This document shows, in pieces, positions 38,635 to 46,338 of a stretch of 64,000 bases of DNA. The DNA comes from Parasutterella muris (GTDB lineage Bacteria > Pseudomonadota > Gammaproteobacteria > Burkholderiales > Burkholderiaceae_F): NCBI RefSeq assembly GCF_009767915.1, contig NZ_WSRP01000009.1:1-64000 (forward strand). Direction: 5' to 3'. The notes beneath the pieces were generated by a model that had not been told where the DNA came from, did not search any database, and worked only from the letters and a program-made list of their open reading frames with translations. The position numbers were made by a program, and so were the translations under genes. Each line of letters opens with the position of its first letter. Within the stretch, counting starts at the first letter, position 1.

Positions 38635-39706
38635 GCTTCAAATACTTTTCGCTTATTTTTTGTTGTAATGCTGAGATATTGTCTTCGGATTTACTCTTGT
38701 ACTGAAAGATGTGATAACCGTCAGTGTCCAGTACAAAAACTCTTCTGCCTTCAGGCTTTACGGTCGATCGAGAATTGACTTTTGGTTTGTTTAAGAAGTA
38801 ATCCTCGTCGTGGTTGTAGTCGAAGATGTATTGCTTCAGTTCTTTCTTGTACCACTTGGGTTCTTTGAAAACATTGTGCAGTTTTATGTTTTCAAAGTTG
38901 TTTACCGACCAAGATTGAAAGTCGTCTGTTTCAAAAAAGTTGACAACGCATTCTCTTGAGGCATTTCTTGTGCAAAGCATTCTTTGAACTTCACGCACAT
39001 ATGACCACTTAATGCCGAAGTTGTACATCCACGTGAATTCACAAAAGTGTTTAACGTTCAGTCCCAGACGTTTTGCGTAGTCCGAATAAATCTGTTCGAT
39101 GACATTAAAAGAGCGCTCCGTAAGTCTGATTCGTCTTACTTTCATCATCTCTCTAATGCCATTCATCCAATCATAGTTGTAGAGTTCAGAGTTGAATCGA
39201 TGAATGTCTGAGCCGAACAACTGATCTGCGCACCAGCCATTAATGGCTAAACAGTCACGAAGTTCATCGCAATATGTCGGAATGTCGTCTTGTCGAATGA
39301 CATTAATACCCTGCGCTTTCATGACCTGTAAAAAGTACGGATACTCTTCTTCAGTCATTGCTGAGTAAGCGACCGTCAGTTGGTCAAGAGGGATATTGTT
39401 CTTTAGAAAAGAACAAACGATTGCTGTCGAATCGACGCCTCCTGACCAAAGAACGACAATCGGCTTGTTTTGCTTCATCAGCTCGATTGCCCTTACATCA
39501 CAAATATCAGCGATCTTCAGATTCTTTGCGGTAGGGAACTTTTCGTTGAACTCCGCAACATCAAAACAAGAATGTTTGTTGAGTATTCCAAATCTGTCTG
39601 CGCAGAACCATCCCGCAAACATTCTATTCATGACGGTCAACGGGTCGGTTTTGCTTATTGGTAAACCGCCAAAATAAAATCTTTGAGCGGCGATTAATTT
39701 AGTCAT
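38624..39706 (-). CDS. PP-loop ATP pyrophosphatase (asparagine-synthetase-like)
   Basis: The start at 39706 overlaps the stop of the previous gene by 8 bp and yields MTKLIAAQRFYFGG; a longer frame upstream lacks support. The 360-residue protein has the N-type PP-loop VLWSGGVDSTAIV near residue 84, used to adenylate a carboxyl or similar group. The surrounding region resembles the synthetase half of asparagine synthetase without its glutaminase domain. A C-terminal WSYVREVQRMLC and DEDYFLNKPK block is unassigned. It precedes and overlaps the transporter gene. The product is unknown. Confidence 0.75.
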   Translation of the reverse strand: MTKLIAAQRFYFGGLPISKTDPLTVMNRMFAGWFCADRFGILNKHSCFDVAEFNEKFPTAKNLKIADICDVRAIELMKQNKPIVVLWSGGVDSTAIVCSFLKNNIPLDQLTVAYSAMTEEEYPYFLQVMKAQGINVIRQDDIPTYCDELRDCLAINGWCADQLFGSDIHRFNSELYNYDWMNGIREMMKVRRIRLTERSFNVIEQIYSDYAKRLGLNVKHFCEFTWMYNFGIKWSYVREVQRMLCTRNASRECVVNFFETDDFQSWSVNNFENIKLHNVFKEPKWYKKELKQYIFDYNHDEDYFLNKPKVNSRSTVKPEGRRVFVLDTDGYHIFQYKSKSEDNISALQQKISEKYLKHEY

Positions 39707-40163
39707 AAGAGATAACGAGTTCTGGAAGAAGAGCAATCAGTTCTTCATGCGTGGGAATGTCTCTCTTTCCGCCTAACACTTCATCCAAAACCGCATAGCA
39801 AGTTGTCCAAATCTGAGAACGCCACTCTTTGAATGCTTTTGCTTCAGCCGCAAACTTCGGATTGGTGTCGTTTTCGTAAGTGATGGCGGTAAAGATAGAG
39901 TCGTAATTCAATTTCTTTGCCTCTTCGTCCATTACTTTCTGCACTTCAATGGTGAGTCTCTGAATGATTTGTTCAGGAGTCTGCGCAGGAAGGTTTACCT
40001 CCAAAGGCTTCTCGTCGTAGCCGAAAACCTGATCGAGATTGATTGTCTTCAAGACATAAGGAGTGCCGATGGTTTTAAATGCTTGTTCGATGCTTTTCTG
40101 TGCAGAAATCGAATCTTCGTCAGTAATGACGGCATTAATCATCACATTGTATTTGTAAGCCAT
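39699..40163 (-). CDS. Fibre-assembly-type accessory protein
   Basis: The 154-residue protein has a C-terminal part (NYDSIFTAITYENDTNPKFA, then FKEWRSQIWTTCYAVLDEVL and IPTHEELIALLPEL) that resembles a domain found at the end of fibre-assembly or tail-accessory proteins in many phages. The N-terminal half (YNVMINAVITDEDSIS) is unassigned. It lies just downstream of the fibre genes. Confidence 0.65.
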   Translation of the reverse strand: MAYKYNVMINAVITDEDSISAQKSIEQAFKTIGTPYVLKTINLDQVFGYDEKPLEVNLPAQTPEQIIQRLTIEVQKVMDEEAKKLNYDSIFTAITYENDTNPKFAAEAKAFKEWRSQIWTTCYAVLDEVLGGKRDIPTHEELIALLPELVISYD

Positions 40164-40172
40164 TTTTTCTCC

Positions 40173-40499
40173 TTAAATCTCTTCTTTCTGAGCAGTCGTT
40201 TCTTCTGCGCTGTCGTTAGTCACAACCTCCTCAATGTCATCCTCTTCTTTATTGACGACAGGCGGTTCAATGGCGTTATCGGGAGGTCTGACAATCGAAA
40301 TGTAGCCCTCGGTAATCTCGTTTCCTTCGTCATCCCAAGTACGGACTGTGCCGTTTGGGTCACACCACATATCAACCGAAACGGCCTTTAATGTCAGTTC
40401 GTCAATCAAAGAAAGCGCTTCGTAAATTTTTCTTTGAGTTTCTAAGTTATCTGCGGAATCGTAAATGCCGAGAATCTGAATGTTGTATCGATTTTTCAT
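40173..40499 (-). CDS. Small fibre-locus protein, unknown
   Basis: The 108-residue protein has a folded-looking N-terminal half (YNIQILGIYDSADNLETQRK) and an acidic, disordered C-terminal tail (EEDDIEEVVTNDSAEETT). Its start resembles that of the next gene downstream (both with a KYNVMI/RYNIQI opening and an NLE/SIS helix), so they may be distant paralogues. Function not assigned. Confidence 0.55.
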   Translation of the reverse strand: MKNRYNIQILGIYDSADNLETQRKIYEALSLIDELTLKAVSVDMWCDPNGTVRTWDDEGNEITEGYISIVRPPDNAIEPPVVNKEEDDIEEVVTNDSAEETTAQKEEI

Positions 40500-40501
40500 T
40501 G

Positions 40502-41209
40502 TTATGAACCTAAGTTAAAGGAATTTGAAACCCAAGAAGTTGTGCCGTAGGAGTTGTAGAACCGTTGATAAACCCGAATGCATTCGCCATAAGAGTTACC
40601 GCCTCTACCATCATTTGAGTAAAGGCCAAAGGCAATGTTCATTGATCTGCTTGCGCCGCTTGCGTTATTTTTGACAGTTATCCACGGTCCTTCTGTATTG
40701 GCGGCTAATCTGTCTGGATTTAAGTCAAGACACGGCGAAGGAGTTACTTGGGCGGTTGAATCGGCAACAACAGCTAGACGATAGTGATGTGTGTATCCGC
40801 CTTCAGTGTGGTAGTGACAAATGCACACTTGCCATGTTGGTGCTGAAGAACCATATCCAGAACAACTTCCTGTGACGTAAATGTAGCCTCGCATGTATCT
40901 TTGGGCGTGACTGTATTGGTCCTCGCCACTGCCGTGATAACACTGCGTTTTCCCAGAGTTATAGAGATTGTTCATCGTTGCGTTATAGGCAGAAAAAACA
41001 GGCGCAGAGCTGTTTCCTCGCAGGGTCCCGATATCTGTGTTTGCGCTGTTTCTGTAGCCAACAGAATAGCCCAGTGAACCCGTCGCAAAACGGTTTCCTA
41101 AATCCTGAGCGGCTGAGGTTTGAAATCCCAGCGCTCCAGCATTTGAATTGTTTACTAAGAACAAAGAGTCGAGGTCGGTTCCTGCTGAGTTCAAAAATCC
41201 ACAAGTCAT
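40502..41209 (-). CDS. Tail-fibre tip protein with N-terminal GF-SA-DL repeats
   Basis: The 235-residue protein starts with three units of about 24 residues that share a G(F/Y)xxSAxxD(L/I) core: CGFLNSAGTDLDSLF, LGFQTSAAQDLGNRF and VGYRNSANTDIGTL. The remainder is Gly/Ser/Tyr/His-rich and looks like a receptor-binding beta structure (YTHHYRLAVVADSTAQVTP). The ATG overlaps the S74 fibre stop. It probably forms the distal end of the fibre that precedes it. Confidence 0.65.
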   Translation of the reverse strand: MTCGFLNSAGTDLDSLFLVNNSNAGALGFQTSAAQDLGNRFATGSLGYSVGYRNSANTDIGTLRGNSSAPVFSAYNATMNNLYNSGKTQCYHGSGEDQYSHAQRYMRGYIYVTGSCSGYGSSAPTWQVCICHYHTEGGYTHHYRLAVVADSTAQVTPSPCLDLNPDRLAANTEGPWITVKNNASGASRSMNIAFGLYSNDGRGGNSYGECIRVYQRFYNSYGTTSWVSNSFNLGS

Positions 41210-42669
41210 AGCTTCTTCTCCAATTCTGCAATGCGAGCTTTCAGACGATTAATCTCATGGATTGCTGTCATCAAAAGAGCTGATTCGTCCAAGCTCAGCA
41301 TTCCGTTTTCGTCTGTATCGACAAACTGAGGTGTCTGTGTCTTAATGTCTTGAGCGATATAACCGATGTGTGTTTTCTCTTTTATATCGTTCTTGAACTT
41401 GAACGTCTTAAGCGAAGCGTTTGGCAATTCATAATCGACATCTTGTATGTCTTTCTTCAAGCGTCTATCGGAATTTACTCTGAAAGAGTTTCCGTAAACC
41501 CAACCACCAGACGCTCGTATATCTCTATGAACAATAAAATCGCCGTTTTGGTCGAACCTATGATTGAAAGTTTGTGTGTTTGTGTTTGAATTGTAATTAG
41601 CGTCCGAAATAAAACTGAACGAAAGATTGGAACCGTTTGCAGAGCCTGAAGAGCCAACCTCCCAACTTCCCGTATTGCACTTCATCGACAATATTGGACA
41701 ATAATGTTCCCCGTCGGTAATTCGTAAAAGCGCAGTGTCACGCCCTTTACACCAAGATGTCGAAGTTGACGCTTTTGTAATTTGACCAGCGTTCAGTCTT
41801 AATCCGTGACCCATAGTCACAGTGCCGTTCGACAAATTGAAAAACAATGGTCTGAGATCGTTATAACCACCCAACGCATCGTCGGTGTTAGTCGTCATGA
41901 GATAGAAATTTGCGCCATCGTTTCTACAAATGACTGCTTTGTTGTTGTAAATCAAGCGAAGTTGATTTGTGACAGAACCCCCTACTCGCATTTCGTTGTT
42001 GATGGTTGTAATGCCGTTTACAGTAAGGGTTCCTGTAATGGTCTTGCCACCGCTTAGCGGCAAATAATTGTCGGCCTTTGCTGTCACCCATTGTGTTGTG
42101 GCAATTGCACCGCTATTTGAACTTGCGACAGGCGTACAACAAGAAGCAAAAGGGACACCAGAAGCATCAAAACCAATACGAAGCAAATTAGCATCCCTTG
42201 AATCTGCGACGTTTCTATAACAGCCCATGTGAAAATCCACTGAACCGTCTGCCATGGTTTGATGCTCAAGAATGGCCATGCGAGTGTCATAACTGCCAGA
42301 ATTCAACTCTGTATCTATGGCTCGATTATTACCCGCATTAAAAGTAATGCTTTGATATTGATTAGAAGCGGGAGTAACGCCCTTTATTACATTTTTGTTG
42401 CTTATATTGATGGCGTTACTAAAAACTTCTATTTTCCCTGTAAAAACCCTTTTCCCATTGATAACTTGATCGTCATCAACGTTTACTTTTGTATCTAGCA
42501 GGTCAGTAATCTTATTTTCTCCCACAATAATGTTGGGAGCTTTAATAAAATTGTCTTCCCCCTCAATGATGAGAGAACCGCTTAACGACCCACCCTCTGA
42601 GCCAACGGCGACTTTATCAAGAACATTTCTTATCGCAGTTTTGATTTGTGCCTTTGTTTGTTTCGCCAT
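41206..42669 (-). CDS. Tail fibre with C-terminal S74 intramolecular chaperone
   Basis: The 487-residue protein has a short helical N-terminus, a repetitive fibre body (NYLPLSGGKTITGTLTVNG) and a C-terminal chaperone of the endosialidase/S74 type: SDRRLKKDIQDVDYELPNAS, GYIAQDIKTQTPQFV, LDESALLMTAIHEINRLKAR. The chaperone trimerises the fibre and then cuts itself off at the Ser of SDRRLKKDI. It should recognise the host surface. Confidence 0.88.
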   Translation of the reverse strand: MAKQTKAQIKTAIRNVLDKVAVGSEGGSLSGSLIIEGEDNFIKAPNIIVGENKITDLLDTKVNVDDDQVINGKRVFTGKIEVFSNAINISNKNVIKGVTPASNQYQSITFNAGNNRAIDTELNSGSYDTRMAILEHQTMADGSVDFHMGCYRNVADSRDANLLRIGFDASGVPFASCCTPVASSNSGAIATTQWVTAKADNYLPLSGGKTITGTLTVNGITTINNEMRVGGSVTNQLRLIYNNKAVICRNDGANFYLMTTNTDDALGGYNDLRPLFFNLSNGTVTMGHGLRLNAGQITKASTSTSWCKGRDTALLRITDGEHYCPILSMKCNTGSWEVGSSGSANGSNLSFSFISDANYNSNTNTQTFNHRFDQNGDFIVHRDIRASGGWVYGNSFRVNSDRRLKKDIQDVDYELPNASLKTFKFKNDIKEKTHIGYIAQDIKTQTPQFVDTDENGMLSLDESALLMTAIHEINRLKARIAELEKKL

Positions 42670-42815
42670 TTTTATGGTCTTCTTTTAGTAGTGTTATATT
42701 CTTTGTTTTGAGAAGAACGCTGTACGTCATCTTTGACGACAAGTTCTGTAAATTCATCTCTGAATGATTTGTTTTCTCTACAAAAGGAGGGTTTCCCCTT
42801 TGGTTTTCTTTTACT
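42670..42815. other. Gene-free stretch upstream of the S74 fibre gene
   Basis: No gene is visible. GTCATCTTTGACGAC is a short imperfect inverted repeat, and AAAGG-AGGGTTTCC-CCTTT near 42784 could form a weak hairpin. Any promoter for the S74 fibre would lie here, but I cannot assign -10 and -35 elements. Confidence 0.4.
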
Positions 42816-42972
42816 AGGCAATTTGAATTGCCTCAAACATAAGCGAAGAAATTTGTGTACAATGAGCTTATTCGCTTATGTTTGATCGAGTTACGAAATT
42901 ACCTCTCATGAATTTCGATACGTAGCTCGGTTGCCCTCGGGTCTTGAACATGCCCGAGGGCATTTTCTTTTA
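42816..42972 (+). ncRNA. Cluster of perfect hairpins ending in a rightward terminator inside the fibre locus
   Basis: Four inverted repeats follow in a row. AGGCAAT/ATTGCCT has a 4-nt loop. TCAAACATAAGCGAA (42833-42847) pairs with its perfect complement at 42871-42885. A CGAG...CTCG hairpin encloses CGAAATT/AATTTCG. TGCCCTCGGG/CCCGAGGGCA (42932-42962) is followed by TTTTCTTTTA. The T tract is on the plus strand, opposite to all flanking genes. Either a small antisense-oriented RNA or a recombination/insulator site would fit. Confidence 0.4.
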
Positions 42973-43503
42973 TTCGTTGCTCGCCTTGAACCATATACAA
43001 GTGCCATTGCCGTTCCAACCGTTGCTATTTGCCCCACGTGTATACATTCTTCCGCTTGGCGCATCTATGAACATTTGAAATACTTCACTGCCGCTTCCTG
43101 TCCAATGAATCAAGTAACCATATTGATTAGGTTGAGCCTTTAAGCAATTTAATTGGTTATACCAATAGCACCCTCTTGGTTGTTTTCTCCAAAAGTCAGG
43201 CGTATCGGTGCTTTCAGTGGTAACATTAACAGATGATATTGCGATAAAGTCATGGGCTTTAATCCCAATCTCATTGCCTTTGTACTTTGTTAAATTACCG
43301 AGATTAGTATCGCCATTTAACCAACTTGTTCCATTAACCGAAAATTCGTTTTTAACAGCGGCGTCACCATTCATCCACATCTTGCCATCAACAGAACACC
43401 ATCCGCTGACATTTAAATCGCCCTGTTTACCCCCCCCCCTCTTATCTAGTTTGTCAGCGAGGCGCTCTTGAATTAGGTTTATACAGTCTTTTAGTGTTGC
43501 CAT
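42970..43503 (-). CDS. Fibre-tip protein with a G10 tract near its start (currently in frame)
   Basis: The 177-residue protein starts MATLKDCINLIQERLADKLD. It has three glycine codons from a G10 run at 43430-43439 about 24 codons in. Repeats based on GxxWxNGD (WMNGDAAVKN, WLNGDTNLGN) and a C-terminal YMFIDAPSGRMY-type fibre domain ending GNGTCIWFKASNE follow. The tract lies so early that a one-base change would abolish the product. It is the last of six consecutive tip genes. Confidence 0.75.
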   Translation of the reverse strand: MATLKDCINLIQERLADKLDKRGGGKQGDLNVSGWCSVDGKMWMNGDAAVKNEFSVNGTSWLNGDTNLGNLTKYKGNEIGIKAHDFIAISSVNVTTESTDTPDFWRKQPRGCYWYNQLNCLKAQPNQYGYLIHWTGSGSEVFQMFIDAPSGRMYTRGANSNGWNGNGTCIWFKASNE

Positions 43504-43542
43504 TTTATTGACCTTCTTGGTTTCGTCTCAATGAGAAAACTT

Positions 43543-44019
43543 TTATTCGATTCGTTCCCATATCGCATAAACTGCGAATGGAGGAAGATTGTTATGAGCT
43601 TGAGAACCACCAGTTGAAGCAGTTTGCAGATCTTTATTTGGGTCGCCAGCACCGCCGCCACCAGTGGTCGAACCGCCCAATCCTTGCCATGACAAACCAT
43701 ATCCGATTGTGCCAACGTTTAAATCAACCTGCCAACCACCTTCGTTCTCATAGCTCCAATAAATACCTTTATGGTTATGAGTGGGCATTTCTTGCAATGT
43801 CAAGGTATGACTTTCTTCACCGCCAGTCTGACCGATGGGACGATTCTCAGAAGCTCCGTAAATAAATCTTCCTTCAATTCGCTTCCATTTAGAATACCCC
43901 CCCCCGAATAGAATTACATCGGGGTTACGGTCGTCACTAGTGAAGAAAAGCGAGCCAACGGGATGTACCGCAAGCAAAACTTCTCTGATTAGTTCTTTTA
44001 AATCTTTTTGTTCTGTCAT
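43543..44019 (-). CDS. Tail-collar-type fibre tip (in frame at G9)
   Basis: The 158-residue protein has the array's common plan: helical start (MTEQKDLKELIREVLLAVHP), VGSLFFTSDDRNPD, then the Gly run (LFGGGYSKWKRIEGRFIYGA), a TLTLQEMPTHNHKG metal-type His block and the C-terminal SQAHNNLPPFAVYAIWERI. The plan resembles the phage tail-collar/gp12-type tip. The G9 tract keeps the frame open. Its ATG directly follows the stop of the previous paralogue. Confidence 0.8.
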   Translation of the reverse strand: MTEQKDLKELIREVLLAVHPVGSLFFTSDDRNPDVILFGGGYSKWKRIEGRFIYGASENRPIGQTGGEESHTLTLQEMPTHNHKGIYWSYENEGGWQVDLNVGTIGYGLSWQGLGGSTTGGGGAGDPNKDLQTASTGGSQAHNNLPPFAVYAIWERIE

Positions 44020-44490
44020 TTAAGCCGTGCGTTGCCAAATATTTGTAATGTAATAAGGGGGCATATTGTTATGAGGTTGGGAACTGCCGACCGTTTCGTA
44101 TTGCTTCTTTGGTTCGGCTTCTTCCCACGCCCATTCGTTTCTTCCGCAACCAAATCTAAGAACCCAACACCAATGATCTCCAGCGGGTTCGACTGATGTA
44201 TCTTGACTTGTCCACTTTAATCTATGATGATGAGCTGGAATTTCACCTTGTGAAAGTGTGTGAGAATATTCGCCTCCTCTTGCCCCTACCGTCTGACCCA
44301 TAGCGGGAGCAGTATCTCTACCGAAGAGAAATGCCTCTTCTATTCGTTGCCATACCCCCCCCCCGAACACTTCAGCGGGGTTGATGTCGTTATCACTAAA
44401 GTAGAAACTACCGACTGGGTGCGCGGCCAATATTGCTTCTTTGACCGATTTTTCGACTGCTTTATTGATTACTTCTTCTAAGTTCGTCAT
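44020..44490 (-). CDS. Tail-collar-type fibre tip (in frame at G10)
   Basis: The start at 44490 forms ATGA with the stop of the upstream paralogue. The 156-residue protein reads MTNLEEVINKAVEKS, AHPVGSFYFSDNDINPAEVF, GGGVWQRIEEAFLFG, TLSQGEIPAHHHRLKW and ends SSQPHNNMPPYYITNIWQRT. The G10 tract encodes the GGG before VW and keeps the frame open. It is probably a receptor-contact tip. Confidence 0.8.
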   Translation of the reverse strand: MTNLEEVINKAVEKSVKEAILAAHPVGSFYFSDNDINPAEVFGGGVWQRIEEAFLFGRDTAPAMGQTVGARGGEYSHTLSQGEIPAHHHRLKWTSQDTSVEPAGDHWCWVLRFGCGRNEWAWEEAEPKKQYETVGSSQPHNNMPPYYITNIWQRTA

Positions 44491-44929
44491 GCTGTTCTGC
44501 GCCAAATGAACACTGATCGGAAAGGGGGCATATTGTTGTGCGATTGGCCTCCGCCGACGTATTCAGTTGCGATATTGCAAGTTGTGTTGCTTGTGTTTAC
44601 CAACGCTTGCTTCCAAGTATTAGTGGTGTTAGTTACTCCGTTGCTATTAGCCGAGTAGTAATCATCCTTGTACACTCTGTGAGTATGTCTCGGCATATTC
44701 TCTATAGTTAAGGTGACGTTCGATTCCCCAGCCAATGTACCAACTGGTATTGTGTCTGTTTCACCGTATAGGAACCGACCTCTTACTTTCTCCCATACCC
44801 CCCCCCAATTACATCAGCGGGATTCTGAGAACCTTCTGTTAACCAGTAGGAACCAACGGGATACAGTTCGAGTTTTGCTTGTTTAACTGCCTTCTCGATT
44901 GCTTTGTTTAAAACTTGTTCTAAATTCAT
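44487..44929 (-). pseudogene. Tail-collar-type fibre tip, out of frame at G9 (phase-off)
   Basis: From the ATG at 44929 the frame reads MNLEQVLNKAIEKAVKQ, YPVGSYWLTEGSQNPADVI and GGGYGRK, then stops. One more G in the tract (44798-44806) would give GGGVWEKVRGRFLYGE and join the frame that ends SHNNMPPFRSVFIWRRT, for a product of 147 residues. The alignment to its open paralogue is exact at this point. It is best seen as a reversibly silent gene and not a decayed one; an assembly error in the run is the alternative. Confidence 0.75.
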
Positions 44930-45388
44930 TTATGCTGTTCGTTTCCAACAGTAAGTAACTACATACGGTGGAAGGTTGTTATGAGGTTGATTACCACCAC
45001 CGCCGTTGACAATGCTTTTTAAGTTGTCAGGAACCATAACGCCGCCATCTGCAACGGCGCAGTCAGTGGCTGCCAAAGCATCAAAGTTTGAATCGTTGAT
45101 CGTGAAGACTGCGCCAGGATTACTAACCATAAAAATCTGTTTGGTTATGTAGTGACTGTGTATTGGCAATTCTGATGCCGTTAGAGTGTGGCTTGCTTCA
45201 CCGCCCGTTTGTCCTTGTTGATAGGTGTCTCCTGCGGTCAGAATGAACCTATCTTTTACCTGTACCCACGTCCCGCCAAAATTTCACTGGGGGGGGGTAG
45301 ATACATCAGAAAAGTAGTAACTGCCCACGGGATGGGCTTCTAACTTTGCTTTCTGAATTGCTTTTTCTAATAGTTGTTCTAAATTCAT
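44930..45388 (-). pseudogene. Tail-collar-type fibre tip with a C9 run and an in-frame stop
   Basis: The gene starts MNLEQLLEKAIQKAKLEAHP, VGSYYFSDVST, then the C run (45289-45297) gives PPQ and a TGA stop. The same frame then continues NFGGTWVQVKDRFILTAGD to a normal end (QPHNNLPPYVVTYCWKRT), and the total length is a multiple of three. Aligned to paralogues, the altered codons replace NPSEI. This fits one extra C offset by one missing T in TTTT just downstream. Changing the C run alone cannot restore it, so it looks doubly mutated. Confidence 0.7.
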
Positions 45389-45899
45389 TTACGCTGTTCT
45401 TCGCCAAATGTATGCGCTTCTGTAAGGCTGTAGGTTATTGTGAGGTTGAGAACTACCTGCTGAAGAAGTTGAGCCCGTCCATGCTCTTGAGGCCTCAAAA
45501 CCTACTCGATAATCCCAACCAGTATTTGTAGTTCCCTCTCTTCTTGTTTTGCCACCACCTGCATAGTAAAAAGCTCCATAAGGTTCTTCTTTTCCGCCAC
45601 AATCGAATGTCGGGAAGTTGCCTGTGATTTGCATCGTGCCTCTGTCGTGGGTGTGAGCTGGCATTTCCGAACCACTGAGAGTATGCGTTGCTTCCCCGCC
45701 CTCACTTCCTACTGGATAAGTTGAGTTTGCTCCGAGTAAAACTCTACCTTCGAGTTTAACCCAAGTACTTACCCCCCCCCAGTCCAAGAATTTCAGCAGG
45801 GTTTCTGTCTTCTTCAGTAATAAAGTAACTTCCAACAGGATGAGCTTTAAGAACCGCAACCTCGCCAGCTTTTTGAATCAATTGTTTCAATGTTGCCAT
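45389..45899 (-). pseudogene. Tail-collar-type fibre tip, out of frame at G9 (phase-off)
   Basis: From the ATG at 45899 the frame reads MATLKQLIQKAGEVAVLKAHP, VGSYFITEEDRNPAEILGL, GGGKYLG, then stops. With G8 or G11 in the tract (45772-45780) it would read GGVSTWVKLEGRVLLGANST and on to SSQPHNNLQPYRSAYIWRRT, about 169 residues. It is the first of the array in transcription order. Silent now by one base, presumably reversibly. Confidence 0.75.
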
Positions 45900-45909
45900 T
45901 TAACTCTTC

Positions 45910-46338
45910 CTAGGTGCCCGCAAGACTTGCGTATGCTTCATCAATCTGAGCTTGAAGCTCTGCTTTGCTGACATAATTTGCAGAGACACTGTTTTTGAAC
46001 GCTTCAAACTCTGTCTTAAGTTTTTCAAACTCTGATTGATCGGCTTTTGTTTTTAATACCACTTCGTCAACTTCGTTAAAAGCCTCCACAATCGCTTCAC
46101 CAAGCTCAATAATGTCGTTATCGAGACTTGCTAGGATGTCTACCCAAACTCCTCTTCTGCGCTGAAAGAGTCTTTGTAGGTCAGATCGAAAGCAAAGCAT
46201 GCCTTCCTTTAAGTTCTCTTCAGGAAATTCAATTCCTGCCGAACACGTAATGCTTGCTTCGTCATTGTGCAAAATTAACGGCAACGAATCTTTCAGCGGT
46301 GTCGTTAATTGGATTTCTTTATAACCTTGTGCCGCCAT
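45910..46338 (-). CDS. Fibre base/connector protein with shared N-terminal anchor domain
   Basis: The 142-residue protein begins with a domain (LPLILHNDEASITCSAGIEF, then LKEGMLCFRSDLQRLFQ) that recurs at the start of the Cys-rich fibre at 28893-30122. A coiled-coil-like helix follows (VLKTKADQSEFEKLKTEFEA) and ends just before the tip array. It probably ties the tips to the tail. The ATG lies inside the 3' end of the PAPS-reductase-like gene (20-bp overlap). Confidence 0.7.
   Translation of the reverse strand: MAAQGYKEIQLTTPLKDSLPLILHNDEASITCSAGIEFPEENLKEGMLCFRSDLQRLFQRRRGVWVDILASLDNDIIELGEAIVEAFNEVDEVVLKTKADQSEFEKLKTEFEAFKNSVSANYVSKAELQAQIDEAYASLAGT

Larger units (their letters stand above)
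43430..45780. repeat. Six homopolymer tracts, one in each fibre-tip gene
   Basis: Plus-strand runs are C10 (43430-43439), C9 (43897-43905), C10 (44355-44364), C9 (44798-44806), G9 (45289-45297) and C9 (45772-45780). On the coding strand five read as G runs that encode Gly-Gly-Gly at the same point of the tail-collar domain or near the N-terminus. One reads as a C run that encodes prolines. Runs of this length slip readily during replication. Confidence 0.95.

Noticed and set aside
45289-45297. Idea that the C run of the disrupted tip gene is an inverted copy of its neighbours' G run
   Set aside because: Flipping 14 bp would open the frame on paper, but alignment to paralogues places this run at the NP codons and not the GGG codons, so an independent C run with two small indels is simpler.
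42816-45899. Diversity-generating retroelement or DNA invertase system for fibre variation
   Set aside because: I found no reverse transcriptase, no template/variable repeat pair with A-specific changes and no recombinase other than the integrase at the far left. Homopolymer slippage explains the on/off states better.
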